This document shows, piece by piece, positions 1 through 12,793 of a stretch of DNA of 64,000 bases (its first letter is position 1; every line of letters starts with the position of its first letter). The notes beneath the pieces were generated by a model. That model made no database searches. It worked only from the letters and a program-made list of their open reading frames with translations, and had not been told where the DNA came from. A program made the position numbers and the translations under genes. The stretch covers positions 30,835,354 through 30,899,353 of the forward strand of contig OZ024809.1 in assembly GCA_964017045.1 (NCBI GenBank). Direction: 5' to 3'. This stretch comes from Omphiscola glabra. Its lineage: Eukaryota > Mollusca > Gastropoda > Lymnaeidae.

Positions 1-119
1 GGAAAATAAACTGTTGATATAACTGGACACAACAAACTGTTGATATAACTGGACAAAACAAACTGTTACTATAACCGGACACAACAAACTGTTGATACAG
101 CTGGACACAACTGTTGATA
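1..119. repeat. Tandem repeat, period about 35 (AACTGTTGATATAACTGGAC)
   Basis: Three to four imperfect copies of a unit containing AACTGTTGATATAACTGGAC followed by ACAACA-type spacers. The array may continue left of the window. Confidence 0.75.
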
Positions 120-214
120 TAACACAATGAATCCTTGGCTATATGATGATATTACAAATGTTTTTTTATCACCAAGGCCAAGACATTCTTTAGAAGTTGT
201 TTCAAATGTGAATG

Positions 215-782
215 GAGTGTCAATACCTGTGTCAATACCTGTTTCAATACCTGTGTCAATGGAGTGTCAATACCTGCATCAATGGAGTGTCAATACCTGT
301 ATCAATGGCTGTGTCAATGCCTGTGTCAATGCATGTGCCAATGCCTGTGTCAATACCTGTGTCAATACCTGTGTCAATACCTGTGTCAATGCCTGTGTTG
401 ATGCCTGTGTTGATGCCTGTGTCAATACCTGTGTCAATACCTGTGTCAATACCGGTGTCAATACCTGTGTCAATGAGGTGTCAATATCTGTGTCAATGGG
501 GTGTCAATATCTGTGTTAATGAAGAGTCAATATCTGTGTGAAGGAAGTGTCAATACCTGTGTGAATGGAGTGTCAATACCTGTGCGAATGGAGTGCCAAT
601 ACCTGTGTGAAAGAAGTGTCAATACCTGTGTGAATGGTGTGTCAATACCTGTGTGAATGGAGTGTCAATACCTGTGTGAATGGAGTGTCAATACCTGTGT
701 GAATGGAGTGTCAATACCTGTGTGAATGGAGTGTCAATACCTGTAAGAATGGAGTGTCTATACCTGTGTGAATGAAGTGTCG
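215..782. repeat. Compound minisatellite, 12-bp GTCAATACCTGT then a 23-bp derivative
   Basis: Positions 215-480 are mostly 12-bp GTCAATACCTGT units. From about 500 the same core is embedded in a 23-bp unit with GAATGGAGTGTCAATACC. The second array therefore looks derived from the first by capture of an 11-bp spacer. Reading frames here (127-541) are repeat artefacts. Confidence 0.9.
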
Positions 783-1038
783 ATTCTACATAATATATTA
801 TAGTCAAATACTATTTTCAGGTAGGTACAGTGCCAGGCACCAGTTTGTCCCCCCAGCATGTTCTGTGTCTCTGCTTTTAAGTATAAATTAAAGCGTTTTC
901 TTCTTTTCCCCAGCATTTCGATATTTCAATTTTTATAACAGAAACCAAAATACTAGAGTTCAGAAACAAGGGTTAACTGTAAATGTTTAACCATAACTGT
1001 TTAACCAATAATAGTTTAACCGTAACTGGATGTCTCAC
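783..1038. other. Intronic sequence left of MFS exon 3, no feature seen
   Basis: Unique AT-rich DNA downstream of the donor at 1037-1038. No further transporter exon could be recognised before the left edge. Confidence 0.5.
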
Positions 1039-3314
1039 CCTCATGGAGCACGCCAGGGGGATGGAATAAACGATTCCTATACCGAAGCCAAAGACTGCTC
1101 CATATGTAATTATAGTCAGGACAAAAGACTGCTTCACTGCAAAGTAGGTCAGCAGCACACCTAGACTAAAATGAAATTGATCATGAAATAGAACTGAGAT
1201 GGAAACTAAAAATTAATCCAACCCATGGGAATTTAAATAAAACACAGTTTAATTAAAAATTAAAATGAAACCTTGTGGGCTCTAAATGATGAAAGGAAAT
1301 GTGCTTTGAACAGCTTGTCTGTAGGATATGAGGAATGATGCATGCTGGGAAATGCAAACATATTTATTTACTTCCTTGCATCCAATCTTTGAATTTGCAT
1401 GGCATCAACACAGTGAACTTTTTTGTGACCTAGAAATTATTAACATTTTTAAAACATCGACAATACCAGCATTGCCGTGAAACACAACAATACCAGCATT
1501 GCCGTGAAACACAACAATACCAGCATTGCCGTGAAATACAACAGTACCAGCATTGCCGTGAACTACAACAGTACCAGCATTGCCGTGAACTACAACAGTA
1601 CCAGCATTGCCGTGAAACACAACAGTACCAGCATTGCCGTGAAACACAACAGTACCAGCATTGCCGTGAAACACAACAGTACCAGGAATGCAGTAAAACA
1701 CAACAGTACCAGGAATGCAGTAAAATACAACAGTACCAGGAATGCAGTAAAATACAACAGTACCAGGAATGCAGTAAAATACAACAGTACCAGGAATGCA
1801 GTAAAATACAACAGTACCAGGAATGCAGTAAAATACAACAGTACCAGGAATGCAGTAAAATACAACAGTACCAGGAATGCAGTAAAATACAACAGTACCA
1901 GGAATGCAGTAAAATACAACAGTACCAGGAATGCAGTAAAATACAACAGTACCAGGAATGCAGTAAAATACAACAGTACCAGGAATGCAGTAAAATACAA
2001 CAGTACCAGGAATGCAGTAAAATACAACAGTACCAGGAATGCAGTAAAATACAACAGTACCAGGAATGCAGTAAAATACAACAATACCAGGAATGCAGTA
2101 AAATACAACAATACCAGGAATGCAGTAAAATACAACAGTACCAGGAATGCAGTAAAATACAACAGTACCAGGAATGCAGTAAAATACAACAATACCAGGA
2201 ATGCAGTAAAATACAACAATACCAGGAATGCAGTAAAATACAACAGTACCAGGAATGCAGTAAAATACAACAGTACCAGGAATGCAGTAAAATACAATAC
2301 CACCAATATTGTCATAAAATACAACAATACAGGATTGCCGTTAAAAAAATAGATTTATTTTTTTTTAAACGTCTGGCAAATCAATTAATTTACCTCATGC
2401 ACCAGCCTCCCAGCAGAGCGGTCAGTTTGGGCCCAAACCTTTTCTCTATGACCCCACCCAAGGCCATGGAGCCCCCCTGTCCTATGCAGGCCAGGGCAAA
2501 CACCCATGTGCAGTCAGTGTACGTGAGTGATGTATCCGAGCCATACGCTCTCATATACGATGTCATGTATGGGTTCAGGTTCCCTGAGGATGAAACGTGT
2601 TTTTATCTTCAACGCTTGCCTTGCTGTATAAGCCACAAGTACTTTTCATACAAATGAATGACATTAAATTATATAACATTTAAATATATAACATATTATT
2701 ACTTTATTTTAAAATAATGTTCCAGTGAGTTGTTAACTGCAGTTTTGTTAACAGCATTTTTATTAATAGCATGGGAAAACACAAAAAAAAGCACATACTC
2801 TAGGTACCAAATTTGAGACAGCACTGTTATGGAGGTTTTTAAAAAAAAATCTCTTTGACAAATCGTCTTGACCAGAGCTTGCAGCTGGGCAACAAAGAAT
2901 ATCAAGCCAAGTGTTGAACAAGCATGAAAACTTCAAACAAAATGCCCAACCTTGGAGACAAATCTTCTTTCTAATTTTAATTACTTAGATTGTACAGAGG
3001 AATAACCAGGTTTAAAATCTTGTGTGCACCATCCATGAACTAAATAGTTTAATCCATGGTACATTGCTTAATTAATTTTTTTTTAATGAATATTTAAAAA
3101 AAAAAAAATCACTGCCTGCAATTTCTGTTCCAGTGAATACTTTGACTAATGAAAAATATGAAATGTATATGACAGAAGGGTAAAAGGCACAAGCGATTGC
3201 CTGCAAGTATTTACCAAAAGTGTAGAGCGTTCCCAATGAAAGATGAATCAGCATGCCACCCAGTACAACCAAGACACCTCTCCATCTTTGTATGCCACAA
3301 ACCGTGGACACCAT
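1039..3314 (-). CDS. MFS transporter, N-terminal half (3'-partial; exons 3314-3215, 2583-2394, 1165-1039)
   Basis: Three exons join in frame with GT/AG borders and phases 1, 2 and 0, giving 139 codons with no stop. The ATG at 3314 precedes a basic WRG and a first membrane helix (GVLVVLGGMLIHLSLGTLYT), then F-G-N-L-N-P-Y across intron 1. Exon 2 has a second helix (WVFALACIGQGGSMALGG) followed by VIEKRFGPK, the loop 2-3 signature of the major facilitator superfamily. Exon 3 holds two more helices ending SIPLACSMR. The pattern resembles oxalate/formate-antiporter-like and monocarboxylate-like MFS proteins, which carry small solutes across membranes; the substrate is unknown. The C-terminal half lies left of the window. 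A possible 5' untranslated exon ends at a GT donor near 5338, with an acceptor near 3350-3365. The intron between exons 2 and 3 carries the 27-bp satellite. Family call firm, subfamily inferred. Confidence 0.85.
1459..2340. repeat. 27-bp minisatellite, about 32 copies, two subfamilies
   Basis: The unit is 27 bases and therefore open in several frames on both strands (nine-residue repeats such as KYNSTRNAV). The first eight or nine copies carry AGCATTGCCGTGAA; after about 1682 all copies carry AGGAATGCAGTAAAA. It lies in the intron between MFS exons 2 and 3. The apparent 291-residue and 245-residue proteins here are not genes. Confidence 0.95.
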
Positions 3315-3363
3315 TTATCTCCACTTCTAGTTAACAGCTGTATGTTCTTTGATGAATAAGTCG

Positions 3364-6300
3364 CTGGTCGAAACTGAAGGAAGGAAAACAACAAGAGAAG
3401 TTTTTTTTTTTTAAATATCTAAATACACCTACCAGGAGTTTAATTTGTCTTTTATGTCAAGCTATTTTCTTACCATGGAATGGATACACATTTGTCCTAA
3501 ACAAAATTTTAATAGGTCTTACAAATAGATGCTTTCTAAAAAGAGAAAATAATTTAATAACAGCTTATCTGCATTATTATTATTTTCCTCCAAAAAACTT
3601 GATGAATGAGTAGAACTCAACAGTTGTTCACACCGCACAATTATTCGAGGAAAGTCTTGCTACAGACTAATTTTAAGTAGCAACGAAAAACTCAAACAAG
3701 GATTTTCAAGATTGAAAATAGTATGCACGATGAATGGAAAAAAATAATTAAGTTTTTTGGATCAAGAAAAGTATCTTATTTTATCATATTTCAAATTTTT
3801 AAAATTAAAAAACTGGTGACCTTTGGATGAACATCACATTCATTTGTATCATATAAATTTCTCAAGCAGAGAATCAGAGAAACAGTAAACTCACATCTGT
3901 CAGTCAGTGCATAAATTTCCCTGATACACACTGATAAGTAACATATGCTAACATACACCTCAACATTAATTAATGACTGCGTGAAAATCACAGAGATATG
4001 ATAGGCTGTTGTTGAAACTTTGGCCCCATTTTGACATTTAAACCACAATTTCTGAAGTAGACCAAAGATTTTATAGATAAAAGCTGAGTTTTAAAAAAGA
4101 GAATTTCTTGTGAATAAATTAATAATAAAGTTGTCTAGATCAAATATAATTAGGAGGGAATGAATTTAAGCTCATCTTTACAACCTAAGTCTTGATTTTT
4201 ATCAAAACTTTGCATATCATAATTTAAAATTTAACTTAATTTGACAATTTTATTTTTTAAAAAGACTTCTACTTACTTTTTATAAATATTGGCATTGGTT
4301 TAAATTTAAATGAAACATATTTAATTAAAATATAATAAACATGTTTTGTTTTTTTTTTGCCTCTAAACGTAATAATTTTACCAATTGTTCTTTTCAAGAT
4401 TTTTTAAATTAATAATTAACCCTCAAATAAAATGCCTTTATGTGTTATGCAAAACTGTTGTTGCTCATTGAACATAGTGTGTTTGTATACAGTATTGAGA
4501 CTGTCTCCTAAAAAATTATGTAGCATTATATTTTAAAATAAAAAAGTTGTGGGCAAAATAAGGCAGAAGGTCAACAAGTTTTCACAGTTACATACAAAAA
4601 ATTTATTTTTTTAAAAAGCTAGAAAGATTTAATTGCTGTTTATGATTATGCCTGATGACAATCTCATCTAGACTAAGACTAGTAAGTCCTTTAATTTTTA
4701 ACTAACTTGAACTTAATGTTAAATTTAAATGTATATGATTTTATTAAGATATTATTTAAATTTAGTCTACCATGAATTATTATTATTAAAAAATATATTA
4801 ATTATTAATAAAATATGAAATGTATAAGTATATGACAGAAGAAGGGTCAAAACTCAAGGCATGGCATAAGTCTAAGTTCATTTCATGACAATTCATGAAC
4901 ATACTCACTCACTTGTCATACTGTATACTGACATTTTACTGAATAGAAGAGTGAAGCATAGTGATTGATTAGTGAAGAATCACAATCACTGCCCTGATGC
5001 AGGCTGACGAATGAAGTTATTTCTTTCAACTTCAATCAAGTTTATCAAGATTAACTTCTAAGTTCTAAGTCTAAGTAACTAATAAACTACTAAGAAGACT
5101 AAGTTAATTAAGTAAAAAGTTGATTTAGACATCAGGACCATTATTTAATGTAATTTCTAATATTACATAGTATACACGTTGCAGTGACACAAATTAAAAG
5201 CAACAGCTGATTGTGCAAGGTGTGTAATAAAATTTGAACCATTGCACGAAGACACCGAGAAACATCAATACTGTGTTGTATTGTGACGTGAACAGATGGT
5301 AAAAACTTTGTTCCGTTTTTCATTGCAGAAGATCATACCTGACCTACCTACCAAGCCTACCTGTTACTTCCGTATGCATTTTGAGTCTTTGACGGAACCC
5401 TTTACTTTTTTCCATTAAAACTTAATATATATTTTTTCTGTGGCTATTTTCATTTTACTGTGCGTTATTTTATGAATTTTTTAAAATCTGAACATTTTCT
5501 TTTTCAAAAATTGACCCCCCCCCCCTATTTTCAAATTTCAAGGATATAGTTTAATTTAATTAAATACTGTTAATAAGCCAATGAAGCGCCTAATTATATA
5601 GATAGTATAGTCACGCCTTGTGCCTTGTGAGAATTTTGTGTAGGCTGCATTGTAGCCTACAACAAGTACATAATAATAATATAATTATTAAAGGATATAT
5701 ATTTGTTCATTAACAATTAAGATTATTTAAGTTGTAGGTAGGCTTTCAATCTATTCATATATAATTATGATTATAATTATACTGGCCCTGGTTTTATTTA
5801 AAACATTCAATTAATATGCGACGTTAATGACTTAAAATGTCTCTTTTGTAAGAAGACCGCTGTGACCACACATTCAATGGTACATTTTATAAATCATAGA
5901 TTCATACTCCCAAAAAAAAAAGTAGTAGGCCTATAATTTATAATGACTTTATTTTTATTGTTAAACATGGTAGACTTCTCTAGTATTTTAAACGAAATTG
6001 AGTTTTGTGTTCGTTGTTCCAATGCGTAGAACTAAAAATGATCACTGATGAGATTCGGTCAATTAACTTAGCCTAGGCCTATACACAAAATTAAAAATAT
6101 TTTTTTAAAAACATAATTAATTGTTTATTTTTTACTTACTGTAATAATGAATAAAATGTGTGTCAAATATAATTTACTATGCCTTGCTGGTCTCGTGTAG
6201 GCCTATACTTCATTTTAAATACTAATTCATTTATTTTTTAAAAATAATATTGTAAAAGTATTTTTTTAAGCATCGATAAAATTACTTAATTTCAAATGCA

Positions 6301-7029
6301 TTAAGAATAAATGAAACACGAAACATTTTCTCCTTCAAAATGTGCAATTAGAGAAATAAATTGGGGCATAACGTATTTATTTGGTTTGGGAAAAAGGGGG
6401 GGGGGGTATATATTTTTGGATCAGGGGTCTTAACATGTTTTGCTGCTCTGCAATTTCATAATATTCCCTCGACCCCCCCCCCCCCCCCCCACACGCCACA
6501 CATACCCAGATGAATAGAGTTGAAAATAATATATGAGTCCTTGGTATTTTTGGTCAGCAAAATCTGACACGGTTGCTGTACAAAAACTGATGATATTATT
6601 AACGGCTTTTCATTTTCCTTATGTCGAATTTTGACAAATCATTATTCAAATTATTGATTTGAAAAACTTGTGAAAATCTTGGATTGACATCGAGTGCGCT
6701 GAGATCAGATATTGACCTACTAAAGTCTAGTTGGCTGGTCTCTGACGTCATTTATGACGTGCCCGGCTTGTTCAAAGCACGTCTACTTAAATTATAAGTG
6801 TCGCCTCTCTTAAAATTGCAATCTATTTAAAGTTATATTCAAGCTGTAGTCGAAGACAGAGAATAGGTTGAGTGACACCTATACATACAAATATAACATT
6901 TTAGCTAATGAAACGAATAATTAGCTCTCATTTTATTTTTACTTCTTTGTTTTTCGCTTTTCCCCCAGTTATTATTAAATTTTTTTAAATGTGTGTTCCC
7001 GCAACTCAAAGCACTGCCTCCCGTGCAAA
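3364..7029. other. AT-rich region upstream of the MFS gene, no coding sequence seen
   Basis: Probably 5' intron and upstream DNA of the transporter. It contains a possible 5' untranslated exon with a donor near 5338, a C tract near 5515-5524, and G and C tracts near 6398-6408 and 6473-6490. Only chance open frames are present. Confidence 0.5.
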
Positions 7030-7105
7030 ACCGGAAATTTGATCGAAAGAAATTTCATCGACTGAAAATTGATCGACGGAAATTTGATCGAACATTTCAA
7101 GGAAA
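7030..7105. repeat. Fragment of the foldback element arm
   Basis: CCGGAAATTTGATCGAAAG followed by further GGAAATTTGATCGA motifs matches the left arm of the foldback element at 18903-19192. Only one arm is kept and a poly-G tract follows at about 7136. Confidence 0.7.
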
Positions 7106-7135
7106 GATAAGATGTCTTGATTTATTTGAAGGAAA

Positions 7136-7151
7136 GGGGGGGGGGGGGGGG
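7136..7151 (+). repeat. Poly-G tract
   Basis: An uninterrupted run of about 15 G. Similar G or C runs occur near 7806, 9043, 9552, 9770 (C), 17659, 35331, 37209, 37280 and 39833 (C). Their lengths are often misread in sequencing. Confidence 0.8.
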
Positions 7152-8389
7152 AAACACATAAGCCATATCTGTTGCAAGTAGGCACACAGATTAAAAGACA
7201 TGTGACGTCACACAAGCGGGTTCTGGAAGAAAAAAAAAGGGGTGGGGGGTGTCAGGAAGTTGTGGGTTTTGTGGAAGTCAGGAAGTGATTAAGAAATAAG
7301 AAGCAGTGATAAAATAAATGTTGCAGAGACTAAACCAAACCTATATAAACCCACTCTCCTTATAACTGACATGATTCATTAGTTTTGTGACAAGCCACTG
7401 ATTCTTGGCCTCGATAACCACCCTGAATTATTTTTTTTTTAAATGTTAATGTGATCTATTCTTTTAACTTGTTTTGTTAAGAAACAAAATAAGTGACACC
7501 GTCGAAGACTGAAAGTGACGTAACATCGCCTATATATTCTATCTGGTTTAACGGTAAACTTTTTAAAAATTATTTTCTTTTAATAAATGAAAAAATAAAT
7601 AATAATTATTGAAATCGAAAGTGTTTTAAGGAGACCAGCAGACAGCGTCTAAATTAAGAAATACCTTTTGAACGATAGAAAAGATTTTGAAGCAGTCCAG
7701 CCACTGGGTAATCCGATTAGCGCCATGAACTCAGTGCTGTGACTGTGAGTAGACAGTAGTGTCCCGCAAACCAACGTCGTTGTCGTGTTGCGCAACAACT
7801 GCCTTTGGGGGGGGGGGGGGGGGGGACAGGACGCATCACGAGGGCACGCATCATCAAGTCGTGACCAACAAGGAGTTTATTGTTAGATTTAAAAGATACA
7901 TAGAAATTCATAGAAATAGAAAACAAGAGAGATATACGTTTTTTTTTAAAAAGTCAATACCTATATTGTGTTTCGCAAGTCCACCCAGACCGCCTTCCCC
8001 ATTTTCTCTGCCGTGAAAAGTGCCCGCATACTCTAGATTATTTCAAACTCTATTTTAACAATAAATAAACATTTAAACATTCTCAAATAAATAAATTTGT
8101 GTTAAATAAAAGAAAAATATATATACAGTATATATTATGTATTTTCTAGAATAGATGCATATAGTACCTTTATATATGTGTACAGACTGAGTACAGATGA
8201 TTTTTGTACCGTCCCACAAGTTTCAATTGGTATTATACAATGACTTTCTATTTTAGACTAGATATACAATGAAAATAGTCAGTGCATGTGTGTGTCATTA
8301 CATAAAAAAAGTACCGCCACACTGTATCACCAGGCTGATAGCAGGAAATAATAATAATAAAGTTCATTTAAAAAACACGCTTCATCCCT

Positions 8390-8850
8390 AATAAAGGCTT
8401 GAAACGCTATAAAAATACAAAACGCAACGAAACAAAATCTACATACGAGACAATGCACAATACAAGCCAATATACATCAAGGAATATGAGGAAGCTCCTT
8501 GAAAACAAGGAGGTAGACTACATCACCCCAGCGGGTGAGTGCGAAAAGGTTGTGTTTTCAACTCAGTTTTGAAAGACTGCCATGTCTGGCTGTTTCTGAG
8601 AGCGACAGGAAGGCCAGCAAAAGCGAAAGTGCGCCTTCCGTAGGTCCCAAGGCGGACTCGTGGTATCGAGAGTTTGCCACTATCGTATGAACGTAGGGAT
8701 CTAGTGGGTACATAAGGCATCATGAGCGCTTTGAGATAGGACGGCGTCAGGTCATGCTAGAAGCGTTAGCACAAAGTTGCCATTTTGTACTCTATGCGAG
8801 CGCCGACCAGCAGCCAATGCAGCTCTCTCAGAAGTGTTTTGGGAAATAAT
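8390..8850 (-). pseudogene. Non-LTR retrotransposon (LINE) ORF2 3'-end fragment
   Basis: Minus-strand reading from about 8760 to 8523 gives MPYVPTRSLRSYDSGKLSIP, RVRLGTYGRRTFAFAGLP and SFKTELKTQPF. This is the conserved C-terminal tail of CR1/L2/Rex-like reverse-transcriptase proteins (usually VPTRSLRSSD...LLSIP...YGxRSF...LWNSLP). The copy is 5'-truncated and diverged. Confidence 0.7.
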
Positions 8851-9162
8851 TGAAACAAAATAGGGAAAACCTTAAAAAAGGACGCAAATTTTTTTTTTTA
8901 AATGTGTTGACAAGAAGCCTTCTTAACTGAACAACCAACCGTAAAAACAATATAAACATAAAAATTCACACTTAGCAATGTAGGCCCAGTGTCCAATAGT
9001 ACAGCAAGAGGAATCAGTCTGTTAGTCGCGAAGCCCTCATGCGGGGGGGGGGGGGGGGGGGGGGGGGTCAACCTGAAAATATGCCAGGGGTCGTATCTTA
9101 CTTCTAACTCTTTTCATTTTAAAATTAAATATTACCTTGGTGAATGGACCCATTTCTTATTG

Positions 9163-9293
9163 TCACTACTCTATAAATAGAATTAGCCAGTACAGTCACT
9201 ACTCTATAAATAGAATTAGCCTGTACAGTCACTACTCTATAAATAGAATTAGCCAGTACAGTCACTACACTATAAATAGAATTAGCCAGTACA
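9163..9293. repeat. 33-bp tandem repeat, 4 copies
   Basis: Unit contains CTATAAATAGAATTAGCC. Four near-identical copies. The TATAAATA resemblance to a TATA box is part of the repeat and has no gene downstream. Confidence 0.9.
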
Positions 9294-9444
9294 TACATTC
9301 AATAGTCGCCCCCACTCTCTCAAAAATCTCTGGCCTAGAGTCTTGCCTACGTTTAGTCATGTTTATCTTCTTTGCAGGACCAACTTGTGTTAACAGCAGG
9401 CATATTACTATTGGTATTTGTAACTGTTAAAGACGGGATGGTGG

Positions 9445-9626
9445 CAGTGGCGTAAACTCACGTAGGAAGGTGGTGTGGAACGTCCCGGGCGGTACTTTTT
9501 TTTAAATATGGAAGGGTGCCATTTTCGGCCAACAGCCAGATTGTTTTCGTTGGGGGGGGGGGGGGGGTGGTGGTGGCAAAAATTTTGTCTTGCCCTCGGC
9601 GGCACTTTACTCTAGCTACGCCACTG
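9445..9626. mobile_element. hAT-like MITE with CAGTGGCGTA ends
   Basis: A 182-bp segment begins CAGTGGCGTA and ends with its exact complement TACGCCACTG. Such CAGTGGCG-type ends are typical of non-autonomous hAT elements. A clear 8-bp target duplication is not visible. A poly-G tract lies inside. A lone TACGCCACTG also occurs near 51461. Confidence 0.6.
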
Positions 9627-11630
9627 TGTGGTTTTCCTGACTGTGATGCATATATTTTAGTGGACCTTCTTTTATAGTAAGAAGTTAGAACAATTTTTTA
9701 AAATGTAGATTTAGATAACGAGTGGCCCGAGGCGATTCAAATATGGAGGCTCTTTGCAATCATCACATCCCCCCCCCCCCCAAACCCAACTGCAGGGACA
9801 AAAAAGTTAAACACATTTGGACTTGCTAGTTTAAACTAGTTTGCTACTGTTAGTTTAGTTAAGCTAGTCAAACCAAAACATCACCAAGGACTCGCTAACC
9901 TTGTACGGCAACTCATCTAAGAGAAGGAATCTACGAATTCCACACCATCATCACCTAGTGACGGATGCCAGCAAAAAACAAACAAACAAACTAGGTTGCA
10001 AACAAACTGGTTTTTGGAAATGTATATTTGAATATTTGCATATTATTTATAATATTTTTTTTTTAAAAATCGTATTACTTGGAATGTGTTCTTAAGATTA
10101 TAATTCTTTAATTTCTAATGTGCCGCAAAATATTAATTATATACAGCATGTGTCATAGTATTTAAAAAAAAATAAAAATAAAATTAAATACGCATAAACT
10201 AAAAAAGAAAATTAAAAATTTAGAGGATACTGATCCAAAAGTTCATTAAAATTAAAATCAGTTTTAAATATATTTTTTTTAAAACACCGAGAATACGAAG
10301 TGCATATAAAATATACCCTCAGTAACTCTCATATAAAATATACTCTCAGTAACTCTCTCTTGGCCCTTGCATAAATTGATTTTTAACGAAGAAATGTTGA
10401 GTTGTTGAGCTTTGAAACTATCCAAGTGGCACTGAGACCATAAATATAGGATTTCAACTAGATAACTGACTATTAAAACGAAAAATAGGCCTCGATCTTT
10501 TTAAAATTAAAGCATTTCTTTATTTATTATAGCTTAGGGAAAGTCTACATAAGAATAAGAACGATGGATAATATATATAATGTATAGGCCTACTTGCCTA
10601 TATATTATATAGTATATAGTCATAGTATAGTCATAGTACAATAAAATTAAACGTTTTTGGGGTTCCTCTCCTGAAAACATATCATGTTTGGCAAAAAGTG
10701 GAACAGGACCAAATAAAAATTAAATTAAAAAACAATTACAAATAACTTATATAATTAATTTAATATAAACGACTGCGCAAGTCGTGTTAAGGAATTTTAG
10801 CCTCGCAAATTCAATACCAAAAAGCAGAAATAATAATTTAGTTACACTTCCGTTACGCCTTCCTTCCTTGTTGACGGTGACACGACTTCCATAACATAGT
10901 CAAGATTGCAAGTACACAGTTTAAAACTTAATTATTCAATAATTTTCATTATTGTTTTTGAAAAACGTTACAGTAGTTCTTTAAAATAAAAACTAGTGTT
11001 CGAACTTGAGTACTGTTAGAGTCAAAACTTTATCATCTTCCTGGAATCTTATCACTACTCTCAGACCTTTGAATCTGAACTCTCTTTCATTAAAAATTAA
11101 AAGGCCAATTTCATAAAAAATATTCTTTCATAATATTAATAATAAATTATAAATATAGTAATACAAATAATAAACATGAGACAATTCAATAAAAAATATA
11201 AGAAAGGCCCAAGGGCATCTTCACTTATTCTACTTATTACTTATAGTAGATACTTTGGTAAAAAATTCAACAATTTTTGTAAAATAAACCAATGGCATAT
11301 TTTTAGCTGTTGTAGTTTTAAAGTTATGAATTTTTAAAGTACGACTTAGTTTGTCATTTTTTAACATGGACAGCATCGCCACATTCTGTGACCCAATTCT
11401 GCTGTTCGCGTCACGAGCTAAATAACTCTCGTTTTAATGATAATTTTATCCGACTTTTATTTTCAGAACTAATGCAGCAATGCTGTATTAAAAAATAATG
11501 TTATACAATTATAATTTATCTAACTATGCACTTTGTATACCAGTAAATTTAATATAATGTATTAATATAAGGCTTTTCTGTTTACCAAATCTACAGCGTC
11601 CATTATACCACTATAAGTATAAGTATAAGC
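9627..11630. other. Intergenic AT-rich DNA, no gene seen
   Basis: Contains a C tract near 9770 and a two-copy repeat of about 28 bp at 10300-10365 (TAACTCTCATATAAAATATA). Nothing coding is supported. Confidence 0.5.
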
Positions 11631-11634
11631 CAAG

Positions 11635-12490
11635 CTATATAGTCTATACTATATAAGGCAATGCATCCCCTAAAATACTGTTTGGGATCTACTTATTTTG
11701 AACTTTCAACTTTGGCACATGACTAATTAATTAAAACTTTCTCTGACCAATTGTTGAATAGTTTTGCACACGGCAAACTCTTATGAATGAAACTCTGAGG
11801 TAGTACTGCCATTATGCAAGGGCTGTGAATGGTTGCCCATGACAACCTTTTGCACACAGAGAATTCTGATAGCTGATAATATGGACTCTACCGGGTTTTT
11901 AAAACTCAAATTAAAACCTTCCAGTTTAAATCTCTTTCAAATGCATTCTGAAACACAAGTTATCAAATATTTTGAAGTATATAGTGGTAATAATTAAATA
12001 TTTCCTAAGCTAAGTATCGGCGTCTTCCGCCATTTAAAAGGGGGCGTGATCACTAATCCAAAATGGCCTGGGCGACCTGTGCATAATGAGGTCAACGTTG
12101 AGGAGAATTGAGAAAATGTGATGTGAGCTAGCGCAATGAAATTTTGCACACATATACTTCAATATATTATGCAGGCCTACATTTAATATGAAAAACCTAC
12201 CCTGAATATTTAGACCGAATTTTTTAATGCAAAGATGCCTTATATTAACATATGATTTTCCTCACTTAAAGTTGTTTTAATGAAAAAAATAACTTAATAG
12301 GAATGTAGGTCAACATTTCTCCTAACGTGAATGGGCGGAGTTTGACCTTAATTATGGACCAGAAGGACGCCTGATTTATTCTAATTACATGCACATAAAA
12401 AATTAAAAACTCGGATTTCATTGCGCCGACCTCCGTTTCCGATACAAATTTTATAGGAGTGTCCCTTGCTTCGGCGAAGTACCTACTAAT
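11635..12490. mobile_element. Dispersed repeat shared with the pogo-like element at 45656
   Basis: Motifs CTTTCAACTTTGGCACATGA, TAATTAATTAAA, TAGTTTTGCACAC and CTTATGAATGAAA recur in the same order at 45990-46100. GTCCCTTGCTTCGGCGAAGT (12464-12483) matches the related CTTGC..TACCGAAGTACCTA at 46131-46152. The boundaries are not defined. Confidence 0.55.
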
Positions 12491-12793
12491 AGCTATCTAA
12501 AATAAGGCCCAATTGTCAGTATCAAGGGCTCAAGTCTCACTCAAGGATTCATTTTTATGTAGCAGAAGAAAGGATTTAGGTTCAAAAGCTTTAACTTAAC
12601 TTAAGTTTACTATTTAATTAAGATTTATTATTATTAATGTGTTAAAATCAAATTTTAGTGAATGAAGACTTGAGGTCAATGAATGCAAATAAAAATTACA
12701 TTTACATCTAGTGTAAGTGATTAAATTTAAATAGGTAAAATTTAACACACTGTATTGTAATTCAATTGAACAATGGTCTTTAATTTATGACAG

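Noticed and set aside
1477..2352. 291-residue open frame (and 245 residues on the opposite strand)
   Set aside because: Created by a 27-bp tandem repeat open on both strands; no flanking exon structure.
9163..9293. Series of TATA-box-like CTATAAATAG sequences
   Set aside because: Part of a 33-bp repeat; no transcription unit follows.
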